Positions 22,406 to 35,864 of a DNA stretch of 64,000 nt are shown one piece after another (position 1 is the stretch's first letter; each line of letters begins with the position of its first letter). This stretch comes from Ceratobasidium sp. AG-K (lineage: Eukaryota > Basidiomycota > Agaricomycetes > Cantharellales > Ceratobasidiaceae), in the NCBI GenBank assembly GCA_037039685.1, contig JAWNGF010000004.1, forward strand, positions 3,472,001 through 3,536,000, read 5' to 3'. The notes under the pieces were generated by a model, which searched no databases, was not told the origin of the DNA, and worked only from the letters and a program-made list of their open reading frames with translations. The position numbers and the translations under genes were made by a program.

Positions 22406-25400
22406 ATGAGCGATACGACAGTCAAAGACGAGGTAGTCGCATCTCTCAATAATCGGTCATTGACCCACAGCTTGCCGCCTGAAGAATATGTTTCACACCT
22501 CAAGATATGGGAAGAGAACGCCCCAACAAATGGCCAGAACGTTACCGATGAAGGCGCGCTCAAACCCAGATATATCTTGTTGACAGGCAAGTACTTTTAA
22601 TAAACACTCTTGCTTCCACTTAAACTGCCTGTTAGTCTCCATCGAAGGCAAGGGGTTTATCCACAAGTCTAAACGTAACACCAATGGTACATTTTCCGTT
22701 GGCAAGACGTGGAAACTAGAAGACCTTAAAGGCGTCGAGGTGCTCGGTGTGAGTTTGTTGTCATTCGCCTACGTATATTATCCTAAATACCCTTAGATGT
22801 GATAGCCACGCGGAATAGCTATTACCCTATCCAGAACCTACCGATGGCAGACAGAAAAGGAGCGCGAACAAATCGCGTTTCTCGAGTCTACCGTTAAGTT
22901 GTTTCGTCGCGTCACGGGCAACAGGAATCTCTACGTCGTTGGATTAGATACTAGTCGCTCTCATCTAGGTAATAGACCCCTTTTCCAGTTCCGTTGCTTT
23001 AACTTACTCATGCACCTACAGATCAGCCACAAGCAACACGTACTCCGTCTCCCACCCCGCCATCCATCACGGCATCTGAGAGTGTCCAATCTTTCAATAA
23101 TAATTCCACCTCCCGTCGCGGTGTACTTCGGCCCCCGTCGATTAGTTCCCTCGGTACATCTGTAGATACCCGATCCCGCGCTGGGTCTTTCCACTCTCAA
23201 GTTCAACCCGAGCCTCAACCCCAGTTACCGCCCCCTCGTGTCCCCCGACAGCCACGAGGTACTCCACAGTCTTATGCATCGGATGCTTCGGGGCCTCGCT
23301 CGCGACCTGTTACACCGTCTGGCCCTTCAGCAGTAGATAACTACCCGCCAGCCGTTCCTCGTCCAAAGAGACAGGCCAAGCAACCCCGTTCCTCTCCCCC
23401 CACCACACCAAAACAATCAGCCTCGAGAACCCTGTCAGCACGAGACTCGGAAAGATCGTCTCAAGCTACCATTGAACGGTATTCGCAAGCCACTATCGAG
23501 CGGGGATCTCAGGCAGAACGACCGTCTGTAATCATTCCCCCTTCCCCGAGTGTAGGTGCTGCACCTTCACCGCGAACCCGAACTCCCATGCGCGCGTCGC
23601 CCGCTCAAACACCAAGCTCTCAGCTGTCAAAAGTCGCATCCACCGTGCGACCCTCTTCTCCCTCTGCCACGCCCCAACCAGTCCGCCCTCCTCTCCCTCC
23701 GGCCGACTCGTCAAACACCCGGCGAGACCCAAATGCGCGTATATCATACTTTGACCCTGCGAACCAGGCCGTTCTTGAACGGCTGTTGCGACAGCAAGGC
23801 GCAGGCGGCGAGGAGGCTGGCGAGTCTGCGTTGGCGAACGTGGAGGACATGCTAGATGGGTTCGAGTGGGGCGCCCGAAGTAGTTTAGGAGGAACTGGCG
23901 CGGGAGCAGCTGATCAGATCGAGGCAAGACTAAAGGATGAGCTAATGGCACTCGAGAAGGTTGGTCCACCTCAAGTGATGGTGAACGTAAAACTAACTGG
24001 ACGCGATAGGCGAACATTCACTCATTTGTAGAGTCAGATGATCGATTGACCTTGGTGCTCAAGTTCATCGACGATGCGCTGGGTGAATTAAACGAGATGG
24101 ATAGTATGATCTCAAGCTACAAGGTTCATCTGAACGTATGCTTTGTCCTTTAATCGTCTGCTTATGCACAACTAACGGGTTGACACTAGGCTGTTGGTGA
24201 TGATATCAGCTATATCCAGTCCCAGAACCGTGGCTTGCAGGTTCAAACGCAGAACCAGAAGTCTCTGCTAAATGAGATTGAACGTCTCCTAGTGCGTGCT
24301 TGTTACGCTCTGCTTTCTATCCAGTTTGAAACACATCGACTCTTAGCAAACCGTACATGTCGACCGAGACGCGCTCCTTATACTCACCCAGGAATCACTA
24401 GAGAGCCAGCGTGGAATACAAAAGCTCGAAGATGCGGCTGCAGAACTATATCGCGCGCTATTGGCCGGCCGAGACCGAGGTTTGTTTCAGTTATTGCCCT
24501 CAGTGCACCAAAACTGATTCAAGCTGGGTTGTGCAGACATGGCCGCAACAATAGAACGTCTGGCCGAATACAAAACCCACAACCAACAGTTTTGCATTCG
24601 TTTGCTCGAGTTTTTGGGAATCATGTTTGGTTTCCAGGTGAGTCTTCTATCCTCTCTCTGTAGTGTTCGAGATCGTTGATTTATTACTAGTCTGAAAGCC
24701 TGCTTGAAAGCGCCGAAAAGGCCAAACAATCTCGGACACAACCGACCATACCACTACACGCGCCAATGGAGAAGTACTTGAGCAAGTACTCCGGACTAAT
24801 GCTATACTTGAGAGAAATGGACGAGGGAAGGTACTCGAAAGTTTGTGCGGTTAGTGGATTATTTGGATCTAGTTTGTTTGCTTATCGAATATCCTGTCGG
24901 ACAGATGTACTTTTCGACAGCAAGCGATTTACACAGTAAAGAAATTCGGGGGCTTTTCATGAAATACATTGAGCTAGTGCAGAAGGTGTCCGACGAAGAC
25001 GGAGAGAATAGTGGGTACCATTGGTCATGGGTCAATTCACAAACTGATCGGGAAATGTATGCAGGTTTTGCCCCTCCTCCGCCACAAAGCACAGTGGCTC
25101 GAGCAGGCGGAACAGTTCGAAGGGCAGGGACAATTGTTAGCCGATCCCCCATGGACAAGAAGACTGCCCAAAAATCTGCCGAAGGGGAAATCCCAGGGTT
25201 TGAGGTACGTCTATCTAAGTCCAGTCCCCTCTGCAAAAACTCACCGGCCTATAGGCATTCGATCGTGCATTGACTCAAATCATTGCCCAAATATACGCCG
25301 AAGATGCATTCGTCTCCCGTTTCCTACACACGGCCGACTCGTCGCTTACATACGCCGACTATATGAACCTCGACAACTACTTCAAACGTCAAGCATCGCG

Positions 25401-26694
25401 TAGTCTCGACTTGAGCGATTCGACACTCAAGCTGGTCCGCGGTGCAATGGAATTGATTTTCGGGTTTTTGCCTCAGGAGATCAAGTCGTGGGTGGAAGGC
25501 GTTTCCAAGCGTGACTCTCTGTATGACCCATCCAAATGCATCGGTGCCCGTGCTAATACGGATTGATATTTGTAGGCAGCTAGTTGGGATTATTGCCGTA
25601 CTACAACGACACATTGCCGAAGTGCAGGACAAAAATAGCACCTTCGTGGATCAGATTCTAGGAAAGCCCTTGCAGAGACTGAATGGACTGTATCAGCGAG
25701 AAATCGTTCGTCCCTCTTTCCAAAGTATGCGATAGTGGGCTAATGATTGTTTTGGTCTTCTAGGAGGAACACTTGCAGGCCATCGAGCAAACAAAGCTAA
25801 CCACTAAGAAACGACAAGGCGTAGCCCATTTCATACGGTTTTTCCCAGTGCGTTTATTTTTCTTTTGTTGCTGTGATTGCTGAAGCCTAGGATAGTCATT
25901 TGTGGGTCGAATTGAAGTTCAACTTGTCAATGCACAGGCCTATGAGATTCGGCGGACTGTAGACTCGTCATACGAGCGTATCGTGCAAGCCATGTTTGAG
26001 GCACTACAGCAAATGGCCAAGATGGACGGCACCGAGGCAAAAGACCCGGACGACAAAGGCGTGCTAAACTACCATGTTATCATGATTGGTACGTCTGCTT
26101 AGTGTCCACCGCTAACGTTATTGACTTGGGCTCGGCGTTGGCAGAAAACATGCATCACTTTGTTGCTGACATGACCCAGCTGGAACTGGGTGCCGTCAGG
26201 TCCTTCGTATCCCGTGCAGAAGACATTTACGAACGGGAGCTATCGGCCTATGTAACGTTCATACTTCGAAGACCTATGGCTAAGATTATTGTTCGTTCGC
26301 TTCTTATACAAACTTTTGGGGTGCTGCTAATCAAGCGGGGTAGGATTACTTTGATGGAGTCGAGCGGCTCTTACAGACCACCTCACCCTTAGAAGTAGCT
26401 AATAATAGCAGCTTCAATCGATCGGCACTGAAGAAGGTGGTCAAGGAATACGACGCAAAAGACATGCGACGAAACATCGATGGGCTGCACAAACGGGTCG
26501 AGAAGCATTTTGATACAGACGAAGGAGCGAATCCGGCGGCCGTTGGAGTGTGGAAGGCGTGCGAGGACGAGTTAATCAGACTGACGGATAAGTGGACCAA
26601 GTTGATGGCGCAGTGCTACGCGGACAGCGGGGTGTCGTTGGAATACACTACTGCAGACGTGCTGGCGGCATTCAAGCGCCATCGAGCCGGCTAA
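22406..26694 (+). CDS. SEC3: Exocyst complex component SEC3
   Basis: Many exons. The N-terminus (MSDTTVKDEVVASLNNRS...) contains the Sec3 PIP2-binding PH-like domain: KPRYILLTG, VSIEGKGFIHKSK, then TWKLEDLKGVEVLG and ITLSRTYRWQTEKEREQIAF. A long Ser/Pro/Arg-rich linker follows (about 23020-23720), then helical coiled-coil segments (LERLLRQQGAGG, DDALGELNEMDSMI, LQVQTQNQKSLLNEIERLL). The helical Sec3_C region includes FLGIMFGFQ, YFKRQASRSLDLSD, KKRQGVAHFIRFFPSFVGRI and VKEYDAKDMRRNID, ending AAFKRHRAG. SEC3 tethers secretory vesicles to plasma membrane sites of polarised growth by binding PI(4,5)P2 and other exocyst subunits. The reading frame looks continuous after splicing. Confidence 0.9.
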
Positions 26695-28209
26695 GGGGCG
26701 TTACAGCGTATGAATGTAGATGCACAGGGTCGATCAACTGCTCTCGAGTTCTATTTTTTCTTCAGCCTTCCTGCTTCTTGCTTCTCGCTGCTGTGTTTGT
26801 TTTTTAATTGTGTACGGCAAGTTGGGGTTTTGTGTATAATGATGACGGACAATATCCCTTCCAAATACAACTTCTAAGCTAGAAACCGAGATGCGCGTAT
26901 ATATGCGTTATCTCAACGGACACCAGTCTCCTTCATCTGGGATCCAGGTTACTGGCCATCACGAAGTAACTGAATCCGCTAGCGAGTCGCACACAACTGC
27001 CTCGCTGGCCCCCGCGAAGCTCAGCACACCGGCCTCAGACTCAGGATCAAGCTAAAGTAAACACCATTTTTTGACTGTAGATTCGCGCACCAATAGCTTA
27101 ATCTCGTGGTCAACCAGGTCTCCTTCTTTAGTCATACAGCGTACCTTGTGAATGCAAAAATAATGGGGTTTTTAAGAGGCATACCACGGAAGCGAGTGCA
27201 CAAGTTTTTGCCCCGAGCAAGCTGCGTTTAAAAAAGGGCGGATGTCTTGAGACATACCCATACAGCATAGACTGTGACTGACATAACGGAGGTTATGGGA
27301 ATACCGCGAGGCTGCATGGATCAAGGCTTCAACTGCCCATGGATCATCCAACAATTTTCTTGATTGCATTTTGGCTGTGCGGTGGTTGGTGCTCATTCAA
27401 CCACACGTGGATATCATGGCTAGACAGATTCGAGCACATTGGATTCACGGTCATGAGTACGTTAACATTAGACCCGCCCCTCGTACCTTGGATTTCAACT
27501 CGGGCGCCGGGACATCGAGCACTCGCAAACTCAGCGTTTTGTAAATTGATTGATGTGCGCCCGTGAACCACCGGTTGACCAGACGATCAGAATGATATTC
27601 AAAGAGTACATTCAGTCGGCAACCCAGCTGGAGAGTGCTGGTGTACAGGGTCGAAGAAGTGTTCTGTTCTGAGTCGCCGTGCTCGCGTTTCCCATCAATC
27701 TTCTCGTCTTTTCATGACCGTGGATACCGAGTCGGTGAGCGCAGGGCTGTGACTGGAGTGGGACGAGTTGGTTGCCAAGTCTAATCAGCGCGCTATACAT
27801 AGTTAGATTCTCCACATCCATTCAGCCTGACCAATCCCGACTTTGCCCCGGATCAAGCGCCTTCTTGCACATTCGAGGAAACGCGTCGCGTGGACTCAAT
27901 CGGGTTCCTGCGGCATGTGATCAATCCTTTGACAATCCCATGCGTTAAATGGGAAACCCGGTAGAACATTGAAGGAATAGAGTGTGCCATCATGGAACAT
28001 ATTGTAATGATGGTCCCAATTCTCTGTCTGGAGCCGCGCGGTGGCCGGTGAAGCCGACGCCGACCCCTGGAAGGATGCAGAATTTGATTGGCGAGGTACA
28101 TAAGCGGGGGATGTGAGGTGAAGATACACTGGGTTTCGTCTCGTCCTCTCTCTCGTCTCGGTCCGATACACTCTTTTGACTCTACGTCACTGTCACTCTT
28201 TATAGCACT
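26695..28209. other. Intergenic, no supported gene
   Basis: Frames on both strands stay below about 92 codons. One minus-strand pair around 27172-27571 has a protein-like look but no recognisable domain. The last hundred bases before 28210 presumably hold the chitin deacetylase promoter. Confidence 0.4.
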
Positions 28210-29721
28210 ATGCAGTTCTTCACCAAACTCTCCCTCGTTGCCAGCGCGGCCTCTACGCTGTTTGGTATTGCGGCTGCTGTCCCATACAATGCGACCCTGC
28301 TCACTCGTGCCGCCGCCCAGGTGGTCACCAAGTGCACTGTCCCCAACACTGTTGCCTTGACGTGAGCGTGCTTGACATAACTTGTGGATCCTACTTACAC
28401 TAGGCTAGCTTCGATGATGGCCCATACTCGTATATCTACGATATTTCCAAGGCGCTCGTAGCTGCTGGTGCCAAGGGGTACGCAAGCTAATGTTGTGTAC
28501 TGGGATGGTGCTAACTACATTCTTTAGTACCTTCTTCTTCAACGGCAACAACTGTAGGTATTCCTCTGGCTAGTGTAGATCTATTGACCCACATATCATA
28601 GACGGCTGCATCTATGACGCTGACAATGCCAAGTGCGTACTTTTGTGTTTCTGATACGCTCCCGCTGAACCTGCTCCTAGGCGCGTCAAGTATGCCTACG
28701 ACAAGGGCCACCAGGTTGGAAGCTTCCAGACACATAGTGCGAGCCTCAGATTGACCTTAATGTAAACGTCAGATTGCATCTCACACCTGGGGTCACAAGG
28801 ACCTGGCTACTGTGAGTAGCTCTAGCTACAGCTCGTGCAAGATGATTAACAATTCTTCCAGCTCAGTTGGGACCAAGTCCACGATGAGATGTGGCGCGTC
28901 GAACGTGAGTCGCGTCTCCCGCACCAACTACATCTCTGGTCTGACCCGTTGTGATCAGAGGCCTTGCAAAAGATTGCCGGTGTTGTCCCTGCCTTCATGC
29001 GTCCTCCATTTGGCAGCTACAATGGTATGTCGTCATTTCGGGATTAGTTTGACATGTAAACTGACCTTCCTTCTAGACAATGTCCGCAACGTCGCTGGTG
29101 CTCGTGGCCAGAAGGTGTAAGTCTCATGTTACAGTCGAACACTGGCCAGCTGGCTCAATATTTCATTCTAGTGCTATCTGGGATTTTGACAGTGGCGATT
29201 CCCTTGGTATGTGTTCTTTGCGCGTAAAGCTACATTGGCTGTAAGTCGGCCCATTTTTAGGTGACACCCCTGCCCAATCCAAGGCGAAATACGACCGGAT
29301 TATTGCTCAACGCCCAAGCACAATCAACGCGCTCAATCACGAGACCTATGGTATGTAAATCTTTCTAGTCGAGTTCTTGTCACTAAATTCATCTCTACAG
29401 AGCGAACTGCGTACGCATATATTTACTCACTGGCACATTGAATCGCCTATTGACGTGAGATCCTTGGTTATACAGGCACGAAGTCATTCCCTACGTCATC
29501 CCCAGGCTCCAGGCCGCCGGTTACAAGTGAGTCTTCTTTTCAAAGACAAGAAGTTACTTAAACTTACCCATCATTCAGGCTTGTCACTCTTGCTGAGTGC
29601 CTCGGCCAGCAGCCCTACCAGTCCATTGGCACTCCTGGCGCCCGCGACGTAAGTACCTGTTTTGTGAACGTTTCTTCGTCATGCTAACCCAATAATTTCT
29701 TAGTCCTCCTGGACTTGCTAA
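28210..29721 (+). CDS. Secreted chitin deacetylase (CE4 polysaccharide deacetylase)
   Basis: Ten or so small exons. A signal peptide is visible (MQFFTKLSLVASAASTLFG, cleavage near AAAVP). The five CE4 motifs can be read through the splice sites: TFDDGP (the intron ends at ...GGCTAG before CTTCGATG), SHTWGHKDL, RPPFGSYN, WDFDSGD and LNHETYE. The protein ends RDSSWTC. These residues bind the catalytic metal (Asp-His-His) and supply the base and acid. The enzyme removes acetyl groups from chitin oligomers or cell-wall chitin, producing chitosan outside the cell. No C-terminal GPI signal or chitin-binding module is seen, so it is probably a freely secreted single-domain form. Confidence 0.88.
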
Positions 29722-30371
29722 GTGCTTGACTCGGGTCTCTTAAACTCTTATCGGACTGAACAGTTTTGTCTCCAGTACTTAGTACTTGGGTTTAAACCCA
29801 CCACTCTCATTTTAGTTGGTCGTGTTATTGGGTGTTGTAATGGACATTGTGTTGCAACTTCTTTTTGACGTGGGAAGGGAGGTCTTAGCTTCCCGGCGAA
29901 TTATATATTGGCGAATGTTATCAACAATAGGTGGGTTTATGCTGCGCATACTGCCAGCGAGTTTTAAAATCGCCTTTTTGGGAGAATGTTTGGGCATATT
30001 GACTAGCGCTGGGGCGGTACAAAACTTGGACCATGCGCCATAAGCCACAGCCTCCGCACATCCACCTTTGAGCCGAGTGGTTGTAGTCTCATCCCCCCTG
30101 CTCTCTTCGTCCCACCACCTGCAACAGCGACCGTTGAATCCTCAGTACTCGTTCAAGGTGACCCTTGGTTGCGTCTGAAACAACTAGTTGGACGTGATGA
30201 CCCTCGATCTGGCGCCAGTGGCACCTGTGCTCAATTGGCGCGGGGCTTCAATTAACTATGACACGCTGACCGTAAGTTAAGTTTTAGATTTGTACGAGCT
30301 CTATCGTACCCGAACCTAAGACAAGTACTGACCAGAGACGCGCGTGTGGCTAGCTCCAGGCAGACCAACAC
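29722..30371. other. Intergenic, no supported gene
   Basis: Two small antiparallel frames at 29812-30048 mirror each other and are likely chance. Nothing else recognised. Confidence 0.4.
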
Positions 30372-31237
30372 ATGTCCGACGATCCAAACCCACATGTATG
30401 CGCCCCTCCTCCCATACCCTGGGACACCCCTTCGCTTCCCTTATCCTTGCGCAACCAGTTTTCATACTCGACCTTGACTGGTTCGCCGCCGCCACCCACC
30501 CACACCTCCTGGACGCCACAAGAGATCCAATCTGCACACGCTCAGTGGTCCAAGTACACCTTCTCCCCTGTCGAATTGGCCGAACTCGGGGTGGCGAGCG
30601 ACGTTTTGGACCTGCTCAATCCTCTGAGCGAGTTCTTCGGCCAGTCGTGGTTGTGGACCAACAAGAACTACGGATCTAAGGAAGAGTGGCCAAGTGTGAT
30701 GGTCTTGAGTTGCCATATCAACGAGGGACAAGTACGAGGCGTGTATTTGGTGGATATGTGGACCCAGGAAGTGGTTTACAAGGCTCACGAACAGAACGAA
30801 GACAGGTGAATGACCATGCCCACCTGGTTGCATCAGTGTTGCTAACGCATACATCCAACGTCATAGCATCATCCGAGCCAATCTCGCCCGTCTGATAACA
30901 GCCGAGACATACCTTGTCGGTCCAGATGTATGTGCTGCCCTCTCCATACTTCGAATTGCCCATTCTCGAGTCGTGCGAATGCCCGACTCCGCCACGATCA
31001 TGCACCTGAACCACGAGATGTCGATATTGAGTAGCGTTGATACTCATGGGCATACGTACCAACCATTTGGAGGTCCATGTAATGGCCTTGAAGAGGAAGT
31101 GACCGAATGGACGCGGGTTTTGAATACACTAATGTGGTTTGGTGAGTGGGGTGATATCCACAAGACCTGGGTAATTGTATTGATGATTTGCTCTGACTTT
31201 GCAAGATGCGACCTTTGAAAGCGAGCTTGTCCATTAA
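30372..31237 (+). CDS. Uncharacterised protein
   Basis: Starts MSDDPNPHVCAPPPIPWD; a first exon of about 145 codons is joined over an intron at about 30806 to a frame with IIRANLARLITAETYL, and over a second intron near 31140 to a short last exon ending DATFESELVH. The joins restore a continuous frame and use GT..AG borders, which supports a real gene. The N-terminus is Pro-rich; the middle is mixed alpha/beta in appearance (SVMVLSCHINEGQVRGVYLV). No signal peptide, membrane segment or family I recognise. Its 3' end faces the LDAH gene 191 bp away. Confidence 0.6.
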
Positions 31238-31428
31238 GTGATTCTTATTTCGGATTCGGATTCGTTAATGCGTCTATTGCTGTTCTGTATCGTGTTTGTA
31301 ACTCTGCCTCGTTTCGTAGTGCGTTCTTGTCTGCGTTTATCTGTCTGTATTGCTTCTTCGATGTAGTTATGAGCAAATATAATAGCCCAAATCTTGTAGT
31401 TTGAAAACGGGTGGATAATCCCAGCCCT

Positions 31429-32711
31429 CTATCGCATCCTCAAAATCTCCTCTATCCACTCTATGCAGGTTTCGGCAACCGGTATGCTATGGCCTAAAAA
31501 AAATCAGCTTTAGTCCGACATCCAGACTTCCTATGCTTACTGAGACAAAACGCGTGGGGCACATCGTCCTTCCTGATAACCACTCGGCTCTCGTCCAGCA
31601 TCTCTTTCACACTTGAAATCTCATCTCCAACCCATTCGTCCTTCGCCGCAAAACACGCATATATACGCCCTCTTTCCCGCTCGCACGTTGCCTCGACTGT
31701 AGAAGGTGCGCTTCCCAATGAGCCAATGGTATTCATTTCGTCATGAGCCATGGTGAGGGCTGAATACACCACGTGCGGAGAGGTGACGAGCGATCGAATA
31801 ATACCGAGCTGAGGGGGCGGATACGTGTTGAATTTGGGTAGGTGGGGGAGACTATGCGTGACAAGTGAAAGAGGCGGGAATGTGAGCAACCGGGACAAGT
31901 GAGCAACGATTGTTGGGATCGGGCTATGAAAAAGCCACTATTTTGTAGCTTCAGTTTATGTATTTAATTACGTTGAAGGAGAGCGCGTACTGATAGCTTT
32001 CGTCCGTTTGGCGTCGAAGCAATATTACTGACCGTCGGAAATAATAAGAGCGCGGCTGCCACAGTGTTTGGCCTTGCATGCATTACCTACACGTTATAAG
32101 CAACGCTTCTTTTTTACGCCCCATGCTAGTAACTTACCTGAGTAACGATCCAAGCTCCAACAGAATGCCCTGCCAGCACAACCTTTACGTCCGGCCCATA
32201 ATGATCTCGAACCGAATCGTACAACTTAGTGGTGCTTGTGACCTGAGCATTTAATCCCACAGTCCATGCACCATTCGTCGTGGGCAGACTGGGCGCGTGA
32301 CCAATGTGACCCCTAACCAGTATAGCGCAGGGAGTTCCTGCATTATCAAAAGTATGATAGAGGTGTTCTAAGAACTCGGTGTAAAATTCGACGAGACCGG
32401 GATTGCCTTGAATATGCAGAACTTCAGACGAAGTCGACAAATGGAACGAGACTCGGAATTACCGGGAACAAAGAGAAGAATGATCTTTGGAGATGTGTTC
32501 TCGTTACTTGGCGGCCACCATTCGACGTCAGCAATTCCAGTGACCGAGGCCGAATCATGTGTGAAGACAGCAGAATAATGAGACTTATTCTCTGGAGTAT
32601 GTTCTTATGAGCAAATTTCAGTTCGGATATTTCGTGGGAATAAAAACGATGTGTTGTACCTCGTCTTGGGTTCTGTTGTGGGTGGGCTTGCAGAAATGGT
32701 GGGAGTGTCAT
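31429..32711 (-). CDS. LDAH-type lipid-droplet-associated hydrolase (alpha/beta)
   Basis: Start at 32711 (MTLPPFLQAHPQQNPRR), spliced to a second exon with VEWWPPSNENTSPKIILLF. Across the next intron comes the family signature VPGNPGLVEFYTEFL, then RGHIGHAPSLP and the nucleophile elbow VVLAGHSVGAWI. Later exons give LLFPTVSNIASTPNGRKLS, CFAAKDEWVG with the likely catalytic Asp, and DDVPHAFCL with the His; the last exon ends IEWIEEILRMR at 31429. The family acts at lipid droplets on neutral lipid or sterol ester metabolism, with the precise substrate debated. The triad Ser-Asp-His is all present, so it is expected to be active. All six or so joins are canonical. Confidence 0.8.
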
Positions 32712-33125
32712 GGCTGTTAGCCAGTAAAATCGAGGCGTGCACGTGGCTGTTGAGTGTGGCGCCGAAATACCAGGCATCGGGTAGTTTTTTTGCAATATAA
32801 ATGTAGCGGCGAGTTCTTTGGCGCGCAGACCCGAGCTCTGGAACTGGGTGGGCCGTTGCGCAACATCAGCCACACACCTCAAACTAGCCTTGTATTGCGG
32901 CACCCCTATCCGTTTTGGGGCTAACGGGAAGCGCTGGATAATCACATGTTGATGGTGACTGGCCTAATGAGGAGCGTTGGCCGCTTCCAACCCCGATGTC
33001 TATGGAATCCATATTGTCGATCGTATAAAGTCACGATGCAGAGTTGGCGAGGGGCCCCCGCAGTTCCTTCACTACCCCGCCTCCAGCAACAATACGGAAG
33101 CCTCAGAATATCTACTTAAATCGCC
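32712..33125. other. Divergent intergenic region, LDAH/GMC
   Basis: About 414 bp between two divergent start codons. An open minus-strand frame through it reads into the first LDAH intron and is a shadow. No element identified. Confidence 0.4.
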
Positions 33126-35864
33126 ATGAGTTTGTCACCGGAAATGCGACGCGTAGCCGTCACAGCGGCGGGAGCTGCCATCATTGCCCTCGCCGTGTCT
33201 CACCTAAGTAAACCAGCCGAGGAGGTCATCAAGCGAGGGTTGGTAGACGATCCGGAGCGGGTTGGGAAACCAGTCAAGCCCAAAACTGAGGCAGTTAGTC
33301 TTGGTGAATTGGAAGAATATACCTACGATTTCATTATTATCGGAGGCGGTAAGTTTCTATGATCAAACAATCTGCTCCACTCACGCTAAATCATTGACTC
33401 TGAATAGGTACTGCTGGATCTGCCCTCGCATCGAGGCTCTCAGAGCGACCAGACTTCAAGGTACTACTTCTCGAGGCAGGTGGAAGGTACGACGGTCGCT
33501 CTTAACTCGAAGCCACGCTCACCGGTATCGATACCGTTGTCTTCGATCAGCGGCGTTGCACTCGGCATAACGAAAGTCCCAGCTGCCTATGGGCAAATCA
33601 TGAGGTCCAGGCATGATTGGCACCTCTTCACGACTCCTCAGGCCGGCTGTGAAGACCGAAAGATTTTTTGGACGCGAAGTAAGTTCGCATATGTCCCGAC
33701 TTGGTTTAGAAATCTTACGCTTGCCGGTAGCAAAATTATTGGGCGGCTGTAAGTTTAGTTCCTTTCGAACGTTAGTCTGTAGATAATGAGCTCAATTACT
33801 GTGTAGGCTCTTCCGGCAATGCCATGATGTAAGCCGCCACTCTGTTTAAGGCACCCTTGACCTACCACTAGCATTCACAGGTTTCATTATGGCGCCTCTA
33901 CCGACTACGACGAATGGGCATCTGTGACGGATGAGCCAGAATGTAAAGAGTGGGCATTCGACCGGTTCCACGAGTATGTCCCTTCGGACACTTGCTGATT
34001 TCATCCCACTAATAGTCTTATAGATCGTTCCGTAAATTCGAGACCTTTCAGCCACATCCTGATTTCCCCGTGGATGAATCCAAGCGAGGGAACCAAGGCC
34101 CTGTTCAGGTTTGTTTGAATTCAGAGTTGTTATCGTGCTTAAATAGCCAGTACTAAACGTACCTCAGACCGGGTTTTATGGCAATTTTTCCAATGTGGCT
34201 CGATCCTTCGTCACGGCGTGCCAGTCGATTGGGATTCCCTTCAACCCGGATGTGAGCGTTTAGCCTGAGAAAGGAAAATATTGCTAATTCACCCTGATGA
34301 AACAGCTAAACACCGCCCAGTAAGTGCCACATCCGTACTTTCTATTTCAAGCATAGAGTAATAGTCAATTCAAGAGGAACTACAGGTGTCTCAAAGGTAG
34401 ACAGGCCCTTTTAAACGCCACAATAGCTAATTATCTGGAATGCGCATGCTGGTAGATCATGACGTACATGACGGCTCCAGCCACTCGGTGCTCTGCAGAA
34501 GCCGCATATCTTACACCAGCCGTCTTGGCTCGCTCTAACTTGACTGTTGCAACTCATGCACAGGTGACGCGTATAATCTTTGAGGGAAAGCGAGCTGTCG
34601 GTGTTGAGTTTGCTCGAAGCAAGGGCGCACAAGAGTATCAAGCGCGAGTCCGCAAAGAGGTTATCGTCAGGCAAGTTCAGAACGGACACACGGTGGATGT
34701 TCTGACGAGTTTACAGCGCTGGTGCTGTCCATACCCCGCATATACTTATGCATTCCGGGGTTGGTCCAGCCCACGAACTTAAGAAACATGGCATTCCGAT
34801 TGTCCACGACTTGGCAGGCGTTGGTGATCACTTGATGGACCATTTGCTAGTCCCAGCTCGGTTCCGAACGGTTCCAGGAGAGTCTTTGAGCTACCTGAAC
34901 ATTAGGACTGGCAAGGGCTTTTACAACGCGATGCGGCGAACTAAGGCTATTGGACAGTACTTGCTAACCAAGAGCGGGCCACTGACGACCAACGTAGGTT
35001 TTATATACTACGCCACTTTAATTAACTGTCGTCCAACATATTTGCCGGGGTAGGTTGCGGAGGCCGCCTGCTTCTTCCGTTCCGACGATCCTAGGTTATT
35101 CCCTAAACTCGCGCCACTCAGCGAAGACTCGTCCTCTGGACCAGACACACCTGACCTAGAGCTCGTTGTTATGCCGATAGCGTTTAAGAACCACGGGATG
35201 GAAGCTGTAACGGAGGGTGATTTGATGACTATCGCGGCTATCGCTCTGAGGTTAGTAATTGCAAGTCAAATATGCACTCTTATCACTCACTGCCTTGTAG
35301 ACCAACAAGCACAGGAAGGATTACATTACGGAGCAATGATCCCTTTGACGCCCCAGTCATAGACCCCAAGTGAGTCAAGAAGATAACTTTAGAAACCCCA
35401 GGATCGATGTGTTACCCTTTGACAGCTACCTCAACACACAACACGACGTGGACGTTCTTGTCCGAGGACTACGTGTGGCGCTCCGTCTGAGCCAAGAAGA
35501 ACCTCTCCGAAGCCTTCTTGATCAGAATGACACAACACCCGAACTTGACCGACATCTCGTACACGCAGACGACGCTACTCTTGCCAAGGAGGTTCGCGCT
35601 CGTGCCGATACAGTGTATCACCCGACTAGTACCGCGCGTATCGGCTCCGTAGTCGACGCGCGGCTGCGCATATATGGACTAGAAAATATCCGGGTGGCTG
35701 ATTGCAGTGTCATTCCGACTATTATCTCGGGGCATACGGTTCGTGTTATTTTTGTTTTTGGAGATAATATTTTGATTCCTGTTGATCAAAAATAGGAGGC
35801 GCCGGCTCTGGCCATTGGAGAGAAGGCCGCGGATATGATTAAGAGCTTGTATCCAGCGGCTTGA
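33126..35864 (+). CDS. GMC-family oxidoreductase
   Basis: Multi-exon gene. The N-terminus has a hydrophobic segment ([17 protein letters not shown], residues about 10-27) that may anchor it in a membrane. Then come the FAD-binding motif [19 protein letters not shown] split by an intron, [31 protein letters not shown] and [13 protein letters not shown]. Further on are GVGDHLMDH, the substrate/C-terminal domain and the active-site segment [21 protein letters not shown] with the conserved His. The end is [22 protein letters not shown] enzymes oxidise alcohols or sugars using FAD; closest in pattern to choline-dehydrogenase-like and aryl-alcohol-oxidase-like members. I cannot assign the substrate. 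Frames join cleanly through at least eight introns. Confidence 0.82.

Noticed and set aside
32424..32945. 173-codon minus-strand frame upstream of LDAH
   Set aside because: It runs in another phase through the LDAH first intron; the spliced LDAH frame explains the sequence.
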